From NCBI GenBank assembly GCA_015680685.1, contig MNCI01019113.1, forward strand, positions 366,301 to 414,178: a DNA stretch of 47,878 nucleotides, read 5' to 3'. The translations under genes and the position numbers were made by a program. The notes under the pieces are model-generated. The model searched no databases, was not told the origin of the DNA, and saw only the letters and a list, made by a program, of their open reading frames with translations. Position 1 is the stretch's first letter. Each line of letters starts with the position of its first letter. The stretch is from Gnetum montanum (lineage: Eukaryota > Streptophyta > Gnetopsida > Gnetales > Gnetaceae). Positions 31,111 to 42,199 of the stretch are shown here, piece after piece.

Positions 31111-31994
31111 AGGATTTATAATTACTAAGGTATTCTTAAATATTCTTAATATTTTTATATCTTACTCATATCCTTAGTTACATTAAGTTATTAGCTTATT
31201 GTGATTGTAGAGTTAAAAAAATTTCAAAAAGTTTCCCCCATAAGGGTTGATTTTCTTATAACCCTTCACAATTGTCTATTTTGTTCATATTAGTGGCTTG
31301 CAATGATGGTTATGGTTTCCTAAGAGCATTATTTAAGTGTTCTAGCATTAACATGATTGCTTTTTCATTAAAAATTTCAAGTTTATTTTTATTCTTACCC
31401 TTAAAATACCTTCTAAGCATTAGCAATTTTTGAAAAAATGGCTTAAATTTTTCTTACTAGCACCCCCACGACTAAGTTGAGCACTTCAAGATTAAATAAA
31501 TTTGAAAACCATGGAAATCAAAGCAGTAACGTGTGAGATATGGCTTGGGAAAGCTAGGAGGTCAAAGTTCATATTAGAGAAGAGGAATGCAAAAATCTCC
31601 TTAGGTGAAAATGGAAGAATGAGGAAAAATTTGCTAAGTGTTTGCCTATATATAGGTTTCATTAGACCCAATATCGAGGATTTGATATTGAATCCAAAAA
31701 TTTTCAATTTTCATGAAGTTCTGTGAACAAAGAGTAGTTCTTTATGGATGTGAGGAAGGTTTAGAGTATAATCAAAGGGTCTTGGATGATAGATGATGTA
31801 TATTTCATCAAAACTTCGGCATAAATAGTATGTAAGGAAGGAATCTCAGGCTATGAAAATTCAGAAGAAGGATAAAAAGGGTAATGAATCCATGTTGTTA
31901 GAATGGATAGTGTAAATGATACGAGAAGTTTTTATATTAATGTGGAAAGGCTCAAGATTATGTGGAATCACTTAGTAGGTATAAGTTACAATAG
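31111..31994. other. Element 2 spacer with TATA-like palindrome
   Basis: On the minus strand: 'gatattgggtctaatgaaa', then the palindrome CCTATATATAGG (31645-31656). Further on come GTCGTGGGGGTG (about 31463-31474) and TTATGGGGGAAAC (about 31232-31244), two purine tracts like the one before the 3' LTR. Element 1 has comparable signals at 9128-9200, 9384 and 7745. No protein-like frame. Confidence 0.5.
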
Positions 31995-32518
31995 TTATAT
32001 AAGTAGGTCCTCCCCAAAGCAGGCTCTAGCCCTTAATGCCCTTGTATAACCATCCCTAGAAGTGTCTTTAGGCACTTAAAGAGTTGAACGTAATGCATAC
32101 CTATTTAGAAAAACACACATGTTAGTACCACCAATTGAGAAAATTACACTATGTTATAGAAAATCACAAGTTATAACTATTATTATAATGAGATGAGATG
32201 GACTTATAAGGGATTGCAGAAATTCGGACGTGAGGTATCTTACCATAGGCATAATGAATTCTTGTGTTTTATTAGTGGTTAAAGTAATCACTAGCCTTTT
32301 TATCCAAGATTCAAACCAAGTCTAGACCACATTCTAGTGATATTGCATCGTTTCATTTTTTTGGAGTCACAACTATAAGACTACCATAGTTACAAGGAGT
32401 ATCATCACTTGGTGTATTGTCCAAGGGAGGAGTTTATTCATGGAACTTTTTTATTTTTAGATTTCTAAGAAGCTACTTACCTTTAGGCATGGGAACATGT
32501 CTTTCTAATGGGACCCTC
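31995..32518 (-). repeat. Internal block shared with element 1
   Basis: Reverse-complement counterpart of 8281-8830, at the same place between gag and ORF2. Conserved words: GGGTCCCATTAGAAAGACATG-like start, 'cccatgcctaaaggt' and 'gcctgctttggggaggacc'. No conserved frame. Confidence 0.75.
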
Positions 32519-32673
32519 AAAAAGTTATTTTGTGCTATTTATTTATTTTTTTCTATGTCAACTTGTTAAGGTAGCACTTATTGTACTCTTACTTCCATTT
32601 TTTGTTAGATCTACAAGGATATAATAAAACCTTAGCAACATGATAGAACACACAAAAGTAATCCAAGAGAGTC

Positions 32674-33030
32674 NNNNNNNNNNNNNNNNNNNNNNNNNNN
32701 NNNNNNNNNNNNNNNNNNNNNNNNNNNNNNNNNNNNNNNNNNNNNNNNNNNNNNNNNNNNNNNNNNNNNNNNNNNNNNNNNNNNNNNNNNNNNNNNNNNN
32801 NNNNNNNNNNNNNNNNNNNNNNNNNNNNNNNNNNNNNNNNNNNNNNNNNNNNNNNNNNNNNNNNNNNNNNNNNNNNNNNNNNNNNNNNNNNNNNNNNNNN
32901 NNNNNNNNNNNNNNNNNNNNNNNNNNNNNNNNNNNNNNNNNNNNNNNNNNNNNNNNNNNNNNNNNNNNNNNNNNNNNNNNNNNNNNNNNNNNNNNNNNNN
33001 NNNNNNNNNNNNNNNNNNNNNNNNNNNNNN
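32674..33030. other. Assembly gap (357 N)
   Basis: Unknown bases inside element 2 between the protease and the internal block. Open frames that run across it are not real evidence. Confidence 1.
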
Positions 33031-33439
33031 AGAAAATGCTCCCTAGATCTCTTGGATCATACACTTTAGGTGGTTCACTTACCATCTTTATTGATTTAAC
33101 TTTTCTATTATTATCCCATGTGATCTTTATGGTAATTAAGTTTTGATCATCTAAGTCTTTAGTTTCTTTTCTTATTGGTATATGATTATGATTTATTAAT
33201 TTCATTTTTGGTTCCTTAGAGTCATTTTCTTAGAATGGGTTTTAATCAATGAATCAGATTAGTCCATGCATATTTTGGATGATTAAAGGTTCTTAGTTGT
33301 TGGCCATAGGGTGTTTTTTGATATGGTGGACCCTACTCTTTATTTTGCACACACTTTTTTTTCATTGGGGTTGTGGACTAGTATGGTAACTATGTTGACA
33401 TTTTGAATGATCAATCCATGACTACACCCTTTTCTTTCA

Positions 33440-33810
33440 ATAGTAATGCATGGGATTCGTTATGTATGTATGGCTCTATGCTTATCCTCCTTAGAGATCT
33501 CAATAGATAGATCTCTCATACTTAGCTTAGCATTGATTATGCTAAGCCATGCCTTTATCATGATAATTGAAAATTCCTTATTAGCATCTTTCACATCGAT
33601 TACTAGAAAGTCTACTAGATAAGACCACCCATTGACAATGGTCACAACATCCTCAATCTATTCTAAGGGAATGAAAGTAGATTTATCTATAAGGTCTAAC
33701 ATGATATTACACTTTAATGGTAGGAGGTTCCATGCTTGATATGTTTTGTAAGAGATCAAATTCACCCCAAACCTGAGTCTAGTAGAGCTTTGCATGACAA
33801 ATTTCTAGCT
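33440..33810 (-). pseudogene. Retropepsin-like protease of element 2, frameshifted
   Basis: The active-site triad D-S-G is coded at 33779-33771 in the context ALLDSG. A frameshift follows, then VNLISYKTYQAW, the region after the active site in Gypsy proteases. The frame at 33645-33460 gives VNGWSYLVDFLVIDVKDANK and IIMIKAWLSIINAKLS, which parallels the family pattern of a D-F-L-V-I strand and an I-L-G-R-P-W-L motif; here G-R-P is altered to I-K-A. The protease would process Gag. It is not functional here. Element 1 shows no such region. Confidence 0.7.
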
Positions 33811-34099
33811 ACTTGTAAATATATCAAGGGAACTCCTAGATCAATTCTCTTCTTAGGGAGTGGCCCTACCTTAATCTAGTTTGTGACTATTTCAGTGAGC
33901 ATGATAGTCTGGATGTTTTTATTCAATGATCTTAGAATCTTGTTGTTGGTAGGTGGATTTGATGTAGGAGAGGTTGGTCTTGATGAAGTTTTAACTCTAT
34001 CAGCCTATTCTAGACTTGTCCAAAAGAAATGATGTTTCTTTGTTTGGTCCTTAGTGTTGCTAGTAGGATCATCTACTTGTATGTTCACTGCCCTTGCAG

Positions 34100-36438
34100 C
34101 TCTCCTCTACTATGATTGTGACGACAATTCTCCTGGCAAAGGATTGGAATGAGAATTTGATGGACTAGCTACTGGTAAATGTGCATGAGGATTCTAATCC
34201 ATCCTTGGAATAGTAAGTTTGTAATATTTTGGTGGATAATAAGGAGAAGAAGTTTGAACAAATGTGTTTCTTAGAGATATTGGATGCTGAACATAGTGTC
34301 CATAAGGGTCTAGTTGTTGTTATGGATATTGTTGCCTTGGTAGTGGCATTATGCATTCTGTGGTTGTTACGACTATTGCTGATATTGCTCCTATGGTTGA
34401 GGGTAGGCTCCTCTTGGATAATATGTCGATTGGAAGGTTTGCCTAATATTACCTTGGGGATAAGGTAGTCTTCTGGGCATATGCTTTTGAAAAATATTAG
34501 ATTAAGTGCATATACCCCAGATTCTTACAAGTGGACCATAATAGGGCAACATCTCTTAGGATGTTCATATTGGCACACATTGCATCCTTCCTCCTCCTCT
34601 GAATTGGAGTTAGTGTACCCTTCAATGGTAGCAAGTTTTCCTTTTTACTTGTAACTTTCTCATCCATTAACTCTTTGGTTCTTCTATCCTTGCCCTTGTT
34701 AAATGCTTTTTCAGCCTTTTCTTCCACAATCTTTAGGGCTGCAGCAAATTTCTCATTCACTGAATCCCATACTTTCTCTACCTTATTTGATATATCATTG
34801 ACTAATTTTTGAATAGGTAGAGTCTTCTTTTGGATGACGTCTTTTAAGGTTTCATCCTCTTGCTTGTCACATAGCCATATATCTTTCTTTCTAATTAATG
34901 GATTTCTATTATATTCTTTAGCTGACTCTCCTTGACTTCTCCTTCCTCCTTTGCAACTTGTTTAATTGATCTCTAAATGTGATGGGCTATCATTTTTGAT
35001 AATCTACCTTAGGCATAAACCCCAAGAGTTTCTCTGGTTTTTCTTACAACCCATCTACAATATGCTTGAGTTGTTCCCTTGGTAAAAATTCATGGCTTAG
35101 GCATCTATGTAATAATGAATAGTATCTACCCATTGATGTATCAATGGGTTCATGAGTTCCTTACTTTCATCCTTGGATTTATTTTCTTAAGTTGGACACT
35201 CACGAATAAGTTTGATATTTATTATTAAAGAGTTCTAGCATGGTACTCTAGCATCTAATTGATTTAGGTTCTAATGACCTATACCAGCTTTTTGCCTCCT
35301 TCACAAGTGTTATGGGAAAAATATTTAACTTTTGCCAATCACTTTTGATATTTTGTAGGGCATAGACATCATGAAAAGCTTGAAGGTGATGTTGTGGATC
35401 AACATTATAGCCACCTTCAAATCTTGGCATGTTGTCCATGGTGAGCCATTAAATTTAACTATCTCTTACGTGTATGGTTAGGATGTGAACAGCTTCTTGG
35501 ATGTTGATCATACTATGAGTTTTCATTAGGGCTTCATCATCTTGATTGAGTTTGTGCACTTAGTTGTAGTAGCACTTCCTTTTGTGCTCATCCCTTTCAT
35601 AATTTTTGTTATTCCTTCTCTATGCTGTTCATACTCTTCATCTTTCAAGTTGGAACATCCCACATAATGATCATGACAATCATAGTGGTCATGAGTTCTC
35701 CTCTCTTCCCTATCATGGTCCTTGTACTTTTTCCTTATTTTATCAGAGTCTTTTAATGATCATAAGCATGCAAGTGAGGTAGTAGGAGAATGATGTTGGA
35801 TTGTCCTCCTGTGATGACTATGATGTTATTCTTTGTGAGATCTAGTAGGAACGCTTGGCCTTGAGTCTTGCCTATGCCTTAAGTCTTTTACCTCCTACCT
35901 AAGCTTCTTTGCTAATTTGAAGTGTGATTTATTTTTTGATAGGTTCATCCAATCAAATGATAGGCATTTGGGCATGGAACTCATGATTGTGGTGGAGTTA
36001 TTTAGCAATGAATGTATCTCCATCAAGCTCCTCCAAGACAGTAGTAGAATTAACTATCTCTCCTCTGTCTTGTTCATGTCTTGCCTTCATGGCATGGTCC
36101 TTTCTTAACTGCTCATTAGTAGGTTCATATGGTTGAGTCATGTATTTAGTCTTATGATATCCTTCAAGTGCTTCACTTAGTTTCATCCCTTTGAAAGTAG
36201 TTTGGAGCATAACGGGTGCTGAATGTCTTGGTGGTAGAATAATGTTCCCTTGAAGATCTCTCACCCTTAATTGGCTATCTTGATGAAAGATGAATGTGAA
36301 ATTGGGATAGTAAGAATCATGATGAGCATATGAGATCCTTGTCTGCATCGGCATACTTTAGTCTTCTTCTTCAATAATTCTATTGCTACTTCTACATAGT
36401 TCCTTGGCAAGTGATGTTACATTTTTGTTTGTAGCCAT
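34100..36438 (-). pseudogene. gag: gag remnant of element 2
   Basis: The likely start is the ATG at 36438, about 135 bases after the LTR. The frame begins M-A-T-N-K and meets one stop at 36360, then runs open to 35998 (RISYAHHDSYYP; element 1 has RVSYVHDHPND at the same place). The capsid core lies at 35439-35248: MPRFEGGYNVDPQHHLQAFH, KLNIFPITLVKEAKSWYRSL and EPKSI, close to element 1. A lysine-rich helical part follows (34760-34497: ALKIVEEKAEKAF), and then a low-complexity Asn/His/Gln-rich region near 34170-34440. Several stops and shifts. No zinc knuckle could be confirmed. Confidence 0.75.
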
Positions 36439-36554
36439 ATTGTATTCTTAGATGTTTATGTCAAGTGTGCTTTATCTTAGAGTTATAAAGTTTGGCTTGG
36501 TGTTCTAGTTACAATGAACTTTGTGAAATCAATCAGTAAGCATACATTGACTTG

Positions 36555-36573
36555 TCCTCATCAACGATGCCAA
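36555..36573 (-). promoter_or_regulatory. Primer binding site, tRNA-Asp type (element 2)
   Basis: TTGGCATCGTTGATGAGGA on the minus strand directly after the LTR. Thirteen of 18 bases agree with TGGCGCCGTTGCCGGGGA. Confidence 0.65.
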
Positions 36574-37458
36574 CGATGAGCCGTGGTGTATCTCAACATC
36601 CAACCATATGAGATACAAGTATTCATGCATAGCCTAGTTGAATTCTATGGACAAGGCAATGTGATAATGTTAGTAATTAATTCAAGTTCAGGATCGTTGT
36701 CTTCCCATGTGGAGCTAGTATAATCAATGCATATAGTTTAGCTCTCAGTGAGGTGTATGATATATTGATGTTGATAAGCCATAATGCCTAGCTATGATGG
36801 TAAAGTGTGAGAATGATTCTAAGTCTAAGGAAAATGATAAAATAATCTACTCTAGTCTAGAGCGATGAGTAACCATTCATGGCTTGCCGTACACATCTTG
36901 GGCGCATGTAATCGTTACTAGGATTACCAAATGAGTTCACTATTAAGAGAATCAAGTGAAACAACTACTAGGTTACCAAATGATTACACTTAACACTTGA
37001 AACTAGTCATACTCATTCTACTTTATCATGAACAAGGAAATTAAAGTACTTAGAAATGTAATTGATTAAACTAGGAAAATGCTAAGAATTATGCTATGTA
37101 AAACAATAAAGCTAAGTGGATGCTGTAATGATGAAAAACAATCTTGATCTTTATTTCCATCATGAACTATGCCCAAGTACATTTCACTTGAATAAAGACT
37201 TAAGACGACTACTCAACATCACATTGCAGGCATTCGCTCTCTATGACTAAACTACGAAAAAAAACTACAAGAGTCTACCTAAGGATGGAATGAAAAGTTA
37301 TTTTACCATGTGTTCAAGTGTCTTATTTATAGGTTGGCATGTGTGGAGCAATATCAAATATTCAACATCGAAGCTTGTGCTTTAATATCAAGGATTCAAT
37401 ATCACAATTTTGATATTAAATACCTAATATCATAGCTGGTAAAAACTATGATTTATCA
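36574..37458 (-). repeat. 5' LTR of element 2
   Basis: Starts TGATAAATCATAG and ends GGCTCATCG on the minus strand. TATAAATA is at 37324-37331. The downstream AATAAAGATCAAG word, near 37140-37155, is shared with the element 1 LTR, showing common descent. Confidence 0.85.
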
Positions 37459-37985
37459 TCATCTCTTCCCCAAAATTCCTTCCCCTCCCCACATGATGAG
37501 CAATGAATATTCCTTATGCCCAACCATATGAATCACAAGTGTATATGTGTGATCTAGTTGAATTCCATGGACACCTTCTACCTAAATGACCTATGTCCTA
37601 GATAGTAAAACATATGGTTACTAGTTGTTACCTTTCCAATAATCACTTATGTTAAATTTGTCCATATGGTTAAGTGTGATTGAGGTGTAAGGTATTTAAA
37701 TTTATAGTTTTTATTATTTTTTATCTATAAAATATTAAAGGAAGAAATGGTTGGAATGTTTAGCTTTACTCATTAATAACTAAACTATTTTAAAAATAGA
37801 GATAAATCCTACTATTGAATGTTTGGTTCAACTTATTGAGTTTGATGGATGTCTTGGGGGTACGTATTATCAAATAATTTAGAGTTCAAACCCACTTCCT
37901 TTTTACAAGAAAAGAAAAGAAAAGTGAAAATACTTTGAATGATTTCTTTGGATTACTTACAAAAAATGGTGTATAAAATTCTTTG
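37459..37985. other. Sequence right of element 2
   Basis: The start (37490-37600) again holds LTR-like words ('catgatgagcaatgaat', 'cccaaccatatgaatcacaag', 'gatctagttgaattccatgg'), so a piece of another LTR of this family lies here on the minus strand, up to about 37570. The rest is AT-rich with nothing recognised. Confidence 0.5.
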
Positions 37986-38157
37986 TAAAATCATTTTGAA
38001 TGTCCTCCATGTTACGTATATATCTATATAGTCAAATAGCTTCAAATTCTATAGTTGAGGCATTATTGAATTAGTTAGAGCATGCACCTTATGTCTTACC
38101 ACTAGGCTAACAACGATGTTAGCATAGTGGTAAGACTTTTGATTTGAAAGCTTCATG
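37986..38157 (+). repeat. 172 bp repeat right of element 2
   Basis: Direct counterpart of 26774-26945. It ends inside the SINE head (TTAGCATAGTGGTAAGAC). Confidence 0.8.
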
Positions 38158-39400
38158 TAATGACTGAAAACATTAGTGGCTAGAATCATCGAGGGATGAA
38201 CATACACACAACCATAACCCCACCTCTGCATGAGGGCCTTGCTAGAAATGAAGGTGGAGCATCCTAAATGATCTTGTTGATCGAATAGGGACTTTTCTGG
38301 TTGCAACCGGGGTGGTGGGTACAATTGGGAGGTAGCATGGTTAGCCGAAATGTGAATGCAAGCAACTTGTAATACAACATGACGATGCATGAAAAAAGTG
38401 TAGAAAGTTGCAAGAAAATGATAGAAATAGGAGAGAGAAATGAAAAATCGCCCCAAATGGGAGCGTAGTTAACTCCAAAAGGATCTTAGAGGTACATAGT
38501 GTATAATAGGAACAATGGAAGAGTAGTCACAGTCTTGGTGGTGTTGGGCCATGAAGTCTAGCACTCACCATGATGAATCCTGCTTGTTGAGTTGGCCACT
38601 ACAGTGTACCGTGCAATTTTTTGCAGAGCTACAATGGGGTTGTAGTGGACTGTGATGTGTCACCTCTCTATTGGTGTGGTGTGCTTTGGGTCTCATTCGC
38701 CCAAAGATGTTTCATGACAAGATGCCAAAGTGCCAATCACCAAGTGCTTAAAAATGCTCACATCTAAGGAATGAAAACCACTTGGGAATGCCAACCATCA
38801 GGGAATGCTAACCATCGGGGAATGCCAACTATCGGGGAATGCTAATAGGTGAGGAATGCCAACTGTTAAACTGTTGGGGATCTAGGGGCATTTATAGCAC
38901 TAGGGTTAGTGCAAAACATGGATTGAGTGCCATGTGGTAGCGTGGTGGGTGGGACTACAAGAAAAATTCAAAAAATTTTCTAAGTTCAGAGGTGACCAGA
39001 AAATTTTCTAACTCTAGTTGCTATGCTCACTATGCTCTAGAGTGTAGGTACAATTTGGGATAAATGGGGAGCATAGGAGAAATGAAAATTGCTGATCTTG
39101 CTTGCTGGAGGAGTGCTGGAGCTAAGGTGAATGTTGATGTTGAGCTCTGGAGGCTTTTGGAGATTGTCAGAGGCTTCTTTGCAGTGCTATGTTGGGTATG
39201 CTCTAGAGTGTAATCCAAAACTTAGTCAAAATTTGAATTTGATGTCCAACATTGGCTACACTTGTTACGCTCTAAAGTGTAGTAGGGATACTTAGAAAAA
39301 CTTGGCACAAATTTGGTCTTCTTCCACGCTACTTTGGCTACACTTAGGAGCGTAGCACCAACACTTAGAAGAATTTGCCAAGTTTTAACACTTAGACAAA
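38158..39400 (-). repeat. LTR-like segment with TATA box and palindromic words
   Basis: On the minus strand: words such as 'ctacactctagagcatag', then CATGGCACTCAATCCATG-like sequence, 'aaccctagtgctataaatg' (TATAAAT at 38890-38896) and a 17-base tandem repeat. The segment at 43620-45100 on the plus strand has the same order of words. This suggests LTR U3/R regions of one family lying in opposite orientations. Exact borders were not found. Confidence 0.45.
38784..38873 (-). repeat. Tandem repeat, period 17
   Basis: About five copies of GGGAATGCCAACYATCR-like units (plus strand), directly downstream of the TATA box on the minus strand. Confidence 0.8.
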
Positions 39401-40569
39401 TTTGTAGTTGTAATGCTGAAGTCCAAAATTGGTGGTGTTTCAATGGTCCCTCTTTGTTGATGTTTAGAGGAGTGGCCCGAGAGACATCAATAAAGAAAAT
39501 AAACACCATAGTAGACGTGGCTCCAACATCCCTTGTCAGTACCTGATTAGATGATGCTTCACTAAGCTCAAGAGTGCTAAGGAAATAAGGGTATGTTGAG
39601 GCAAAGTGTGTAGGCAATGTGCTAGGGAGATGAAATGCAAGCAGAGAAAATAAAATGCAAATAGTGTATCCTGATGCATGATGTAAAGTGAGCATGGTTG
39701 ATGATGATCATGGCATGAAGTGGCTTGCCCTTGAAACGTTGACCTCTCATCGGAGTGCTCATGAGAGAGTCAAAGTTGATCCAAGGTTGGGCCAGTTGCG
39801 GAACTACAGCGGTGTTAATTTGTGTGGGGATGTGCTTTTCGCCCATTTTATTTTCTTGTTTTTTTTTCATATTTTGCCTTTTTTTATTTTTTACTTTCTT
39901 TCTTTTTTTCCTCTCTTTTTTTCTTTTTTTTTTGCTGCAAGGCAAACTTGCATTGGGTTCAGCTTACTACTAAATGCTAGCTGCAAGTTGGCCATCGAGT
40001 AGATGGGCTTTGTTTTGATGCAATTGCATCACATCTGTAGGATAGGTGTTTCCTCCCAGAGATGAGTAGTGTTACATCTTCTTGGGCTTTTACTAGCCAT
40101 GGGTTCTACGGTTAACATGAAGAGAATGCCATATGCATCATAGTGTGTATGCATCAGAGGGATGTGCAATTGTGAGTATGTGAGGGATGAGAGGATATTA
40201 GAATGAAGGTGTGGATGTGCAAAGATTGTAATGGGATGAGAGGGATGTGCACTCTTGAGTGGATTAACTAGTCTAATCATACACATTAGAGGAACGTGGG
40301 GACTTGTTGCTGCGATGAGATGCATCTTTGCATGATCACCTCTAAGGCTTCATCCTGCAAACACAACTCCAAGAAGATAAGAAAACCACAAAACATGAAA
40401 TGCAAGTGCAAATGACAGATGTGAAGATGCTGTAAGTGTTGAATGCAAAGATGCTGCAAATGCATCAAATGCTATGCCAGTTGCAAGTGTTTAGGAAGCT
40501 AGTGAAAGTGTCAGGGTGATGATGCTGCAAGTGCTCCAAGGGTTTCACCAATGGCAGGTGCTCTAACAG
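39401..40569. other. Non-coding stretch with strand-biased tract
   Basis: No conserved protein. 39847-39933 is almost pure T with C on the plus strand (purines on the minus strand). At 40370-40530 the words 'gatgctgcaagtg' and 'gatgctgcaaatgc' recur irregularly. Confidence 0.5.
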
Positions 40570-40815
40570 ATCAAAAAAATGCCAATTTAAAGTCTTGGTA
40601 GACTGTAAACCTAGTTTAAGGTCCTGGTAGACCATGATATGCTAGTTTATAATTCTAGCAAACTATTGGGTGCCAATTTAACATCGTAGAGGATGGTGGA
40701 TGTTGTGCCAGTTTAACATCATGACCCAAAGATGATCTGTGCCAGTTTAAAATCATAGTGGATTGCGCCACTAGTTTATAGTTATAGTGGAGTATCTATG
40801 CTAGTTTTTTGCATC
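40570..40815. repeat. Degenerate tandem repeat, period about 35-40
   Basis: About seven units built on 'gccagtttaaaatcatagtgg'-like sequence. Relatives occur at about 42557-42620 ('gctagtttaacatcttagtgg'). It sits downstream of the protease of the Tat-like element, where such elements often carry minisatellites. Confidence 0.7.
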
Positions 40816-41529
40816 ATGGAAAATGAGTGCTTACCTTGCTTATGTGAGGTGCAATGCTGCATGCATAGTCATGTTGTGTGCCTGCAAGATCCTACAAAAA
40901 TTAACTAGAAAAAAAAACATCAAGCGATACTTGTCGTAAATAGCGTTAAAATGCATGAATGAAAGGAAAGCAATGTAAAAAGAAATAGTTTTATGCTGTT
41001 CTGGGCCATGGGCTAGTTTAAGGCCTTTTTGGGCCATGTGTTTTTGTAGTTTTATGTTTTTTTTTTATTTTTATGTGTTTATGATGTTTTTCAAATTCAA
41101 TGCATAAGCTAAGTGGATAGATGTGTAAACAAAGTAGAAATGCATAAACAAAGTGAAGCAATGTGTAAACTAGGAAAGTAGGTGAAATGTAAATGCGTAA
41201 ACAAATGCAACACAAGAAAAAATAAAAAATGCATGGCCTATGGAGGCAAGGGGTAAGCAAGCGCTTAGTGCACTTTTGGCCAAGGGAAAGTCTTAGTCAC
41301 ATAGTTGCTTTCTAACTAGGCATGGATTAAGGGGTACGCAAGGCTTAGGATCCTCTAGGAGGCCATTGGCTTCAATTGCTCGTTTGGGTGTGTTAGCCTT
41401 AGGTGTTGTGTTGGTTGCTGTACGTGCATCACCAAGAAACTCCACCTCCAACACTAGCTTCATGTCTATGTTGTGGATAGCTAGATGGGAGGTTTTATCA
41501 CCATGGATGATAAGTTAACCACCTTCATA
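40816..41529. other. Non-coding stretch downstream of the protease
   Basis: No reverse transcriptase motif could be found on the minus strand after the protease, although pol should continue here. The frames are broken and low in complexity ('aatgcataaacaaa' repeats, 41100-41220). Confidence 0.5.
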
Positions 41530-41930
41530 TGGAAGGTGGACTTCTTGGTGGATGGGAGAGGAGACGACCCATAGTTGGGCAAGCCAAGGCTTACCCAAGA
41601 TCAAGTTGAAGCTTGGCATCTCCTTTATGATATTGAAATCTGCACTGGTGGGGAATTACTCTCCTACTATGAAGGCTAAGTTGATTGTACCCCTGATGGT
41701 AACGCATGATTTGTTGAAGGATTTTAGACATGTGGTTTTGGTTGACCTGATTTCATCTGCTAGGCCTAGCTTGTCGATGATGGACTATAGGACTACGTTT
41801 GTTGCTACACCATCATTGACATGCACTCTGTGGATCATGCATTGCCCAACATGTATGCTAATGGATAGTGGATTTGTAATGGCCTCCCCTCATTTAGGGT
41901 TAACCTTGATTACATCATAGTTAAATGTTA
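41530..41930 (-). pseudogene. Retropepsin of a Tat-like Gypsy element
   Basis: On the minus strand the frame reads HVNDGVATNVV, then IIDKLGLADEIRSTKTTCLK, SFNKSC, a G-T-I-N-L segment, EMPSFNLILGKPWL and PYEGG. This is the pattern of Gypsy Tat-type proteases: an active-site D-G-G-A-S-x-N (here N-D-G-V-A-T-N), a DKLGL helix, and an I-L-G-R-P-W-L motif (here ILGKPWL). The first active-site position is changed and there are two stops. Non-functional. Confidence 0.75.
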
Positions 41931-42199
41931 GGGATGTTGAACCTGATTCCTATGCTGTAGTGGACAACATCGTTGCATGGATGGTGTTCTCATTTGTAGG
42001 GATGTCATCTATAATAGGAATGGAGGCCAACATTCAAGCCAATTCTTGGTGGTGAATAGATGAGTTCATGATTGGGTCGTACAAGCTCAATGTTGTATTC
42101 TTTTGCTCGAGCATTTGTTTCACCTAGGTTAGTGCAGCTACGAAGTCCTTATCATTGGCTGTTGTGTTGGCCTTGACTTCCTCAATATAGCTTGAGAGA

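Larger units (their letters stand above)
27398..37458 (-). mobile_element. Element 2: non-autonomous Gypsy-like LTR retrotransposon
   Basis: Read on the minus strand: 5' LTR 37458-36574, tRNA-Asp-type primer site, gag (36438 to about 34100), protease (33810-33440), an N gap, the internal block, ORF2 (31110-28440), purine tract and 3' LTR (28218-27398, partly misassembled). It has the same layout as element 1 and related proteins, but the LTRs are a distinct subfamily (start TGATAAATCA). No reverse transcriptase or integrase was seen; the 357-base N gap is too short to hold them. No target-site duplication was found: the flanks are GATGA and GGTGG. Confidence 0.82.

Noticed and set aside
32558-33205. 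215-residue frame across the gap
   Set aside because: It is made of unknown residues from the N run; its ends have no protein-like pattern.
38049-38456. 135-residue minus-strand frame
   Set aside because: No recognisable domain; it overlaps repeat sequence at 37986-38157.
38784-38873. Short regular repeats as a CRISPR array
   Set aside because: Units are 17 bases without unique spacers, and the context is a plant retroelement.
39622-40002. Lys-rich and Phe-rich frames at the T-rich tract
   Set aside because: Low-complexity products of a polypyrimidine tract on opposite strands.
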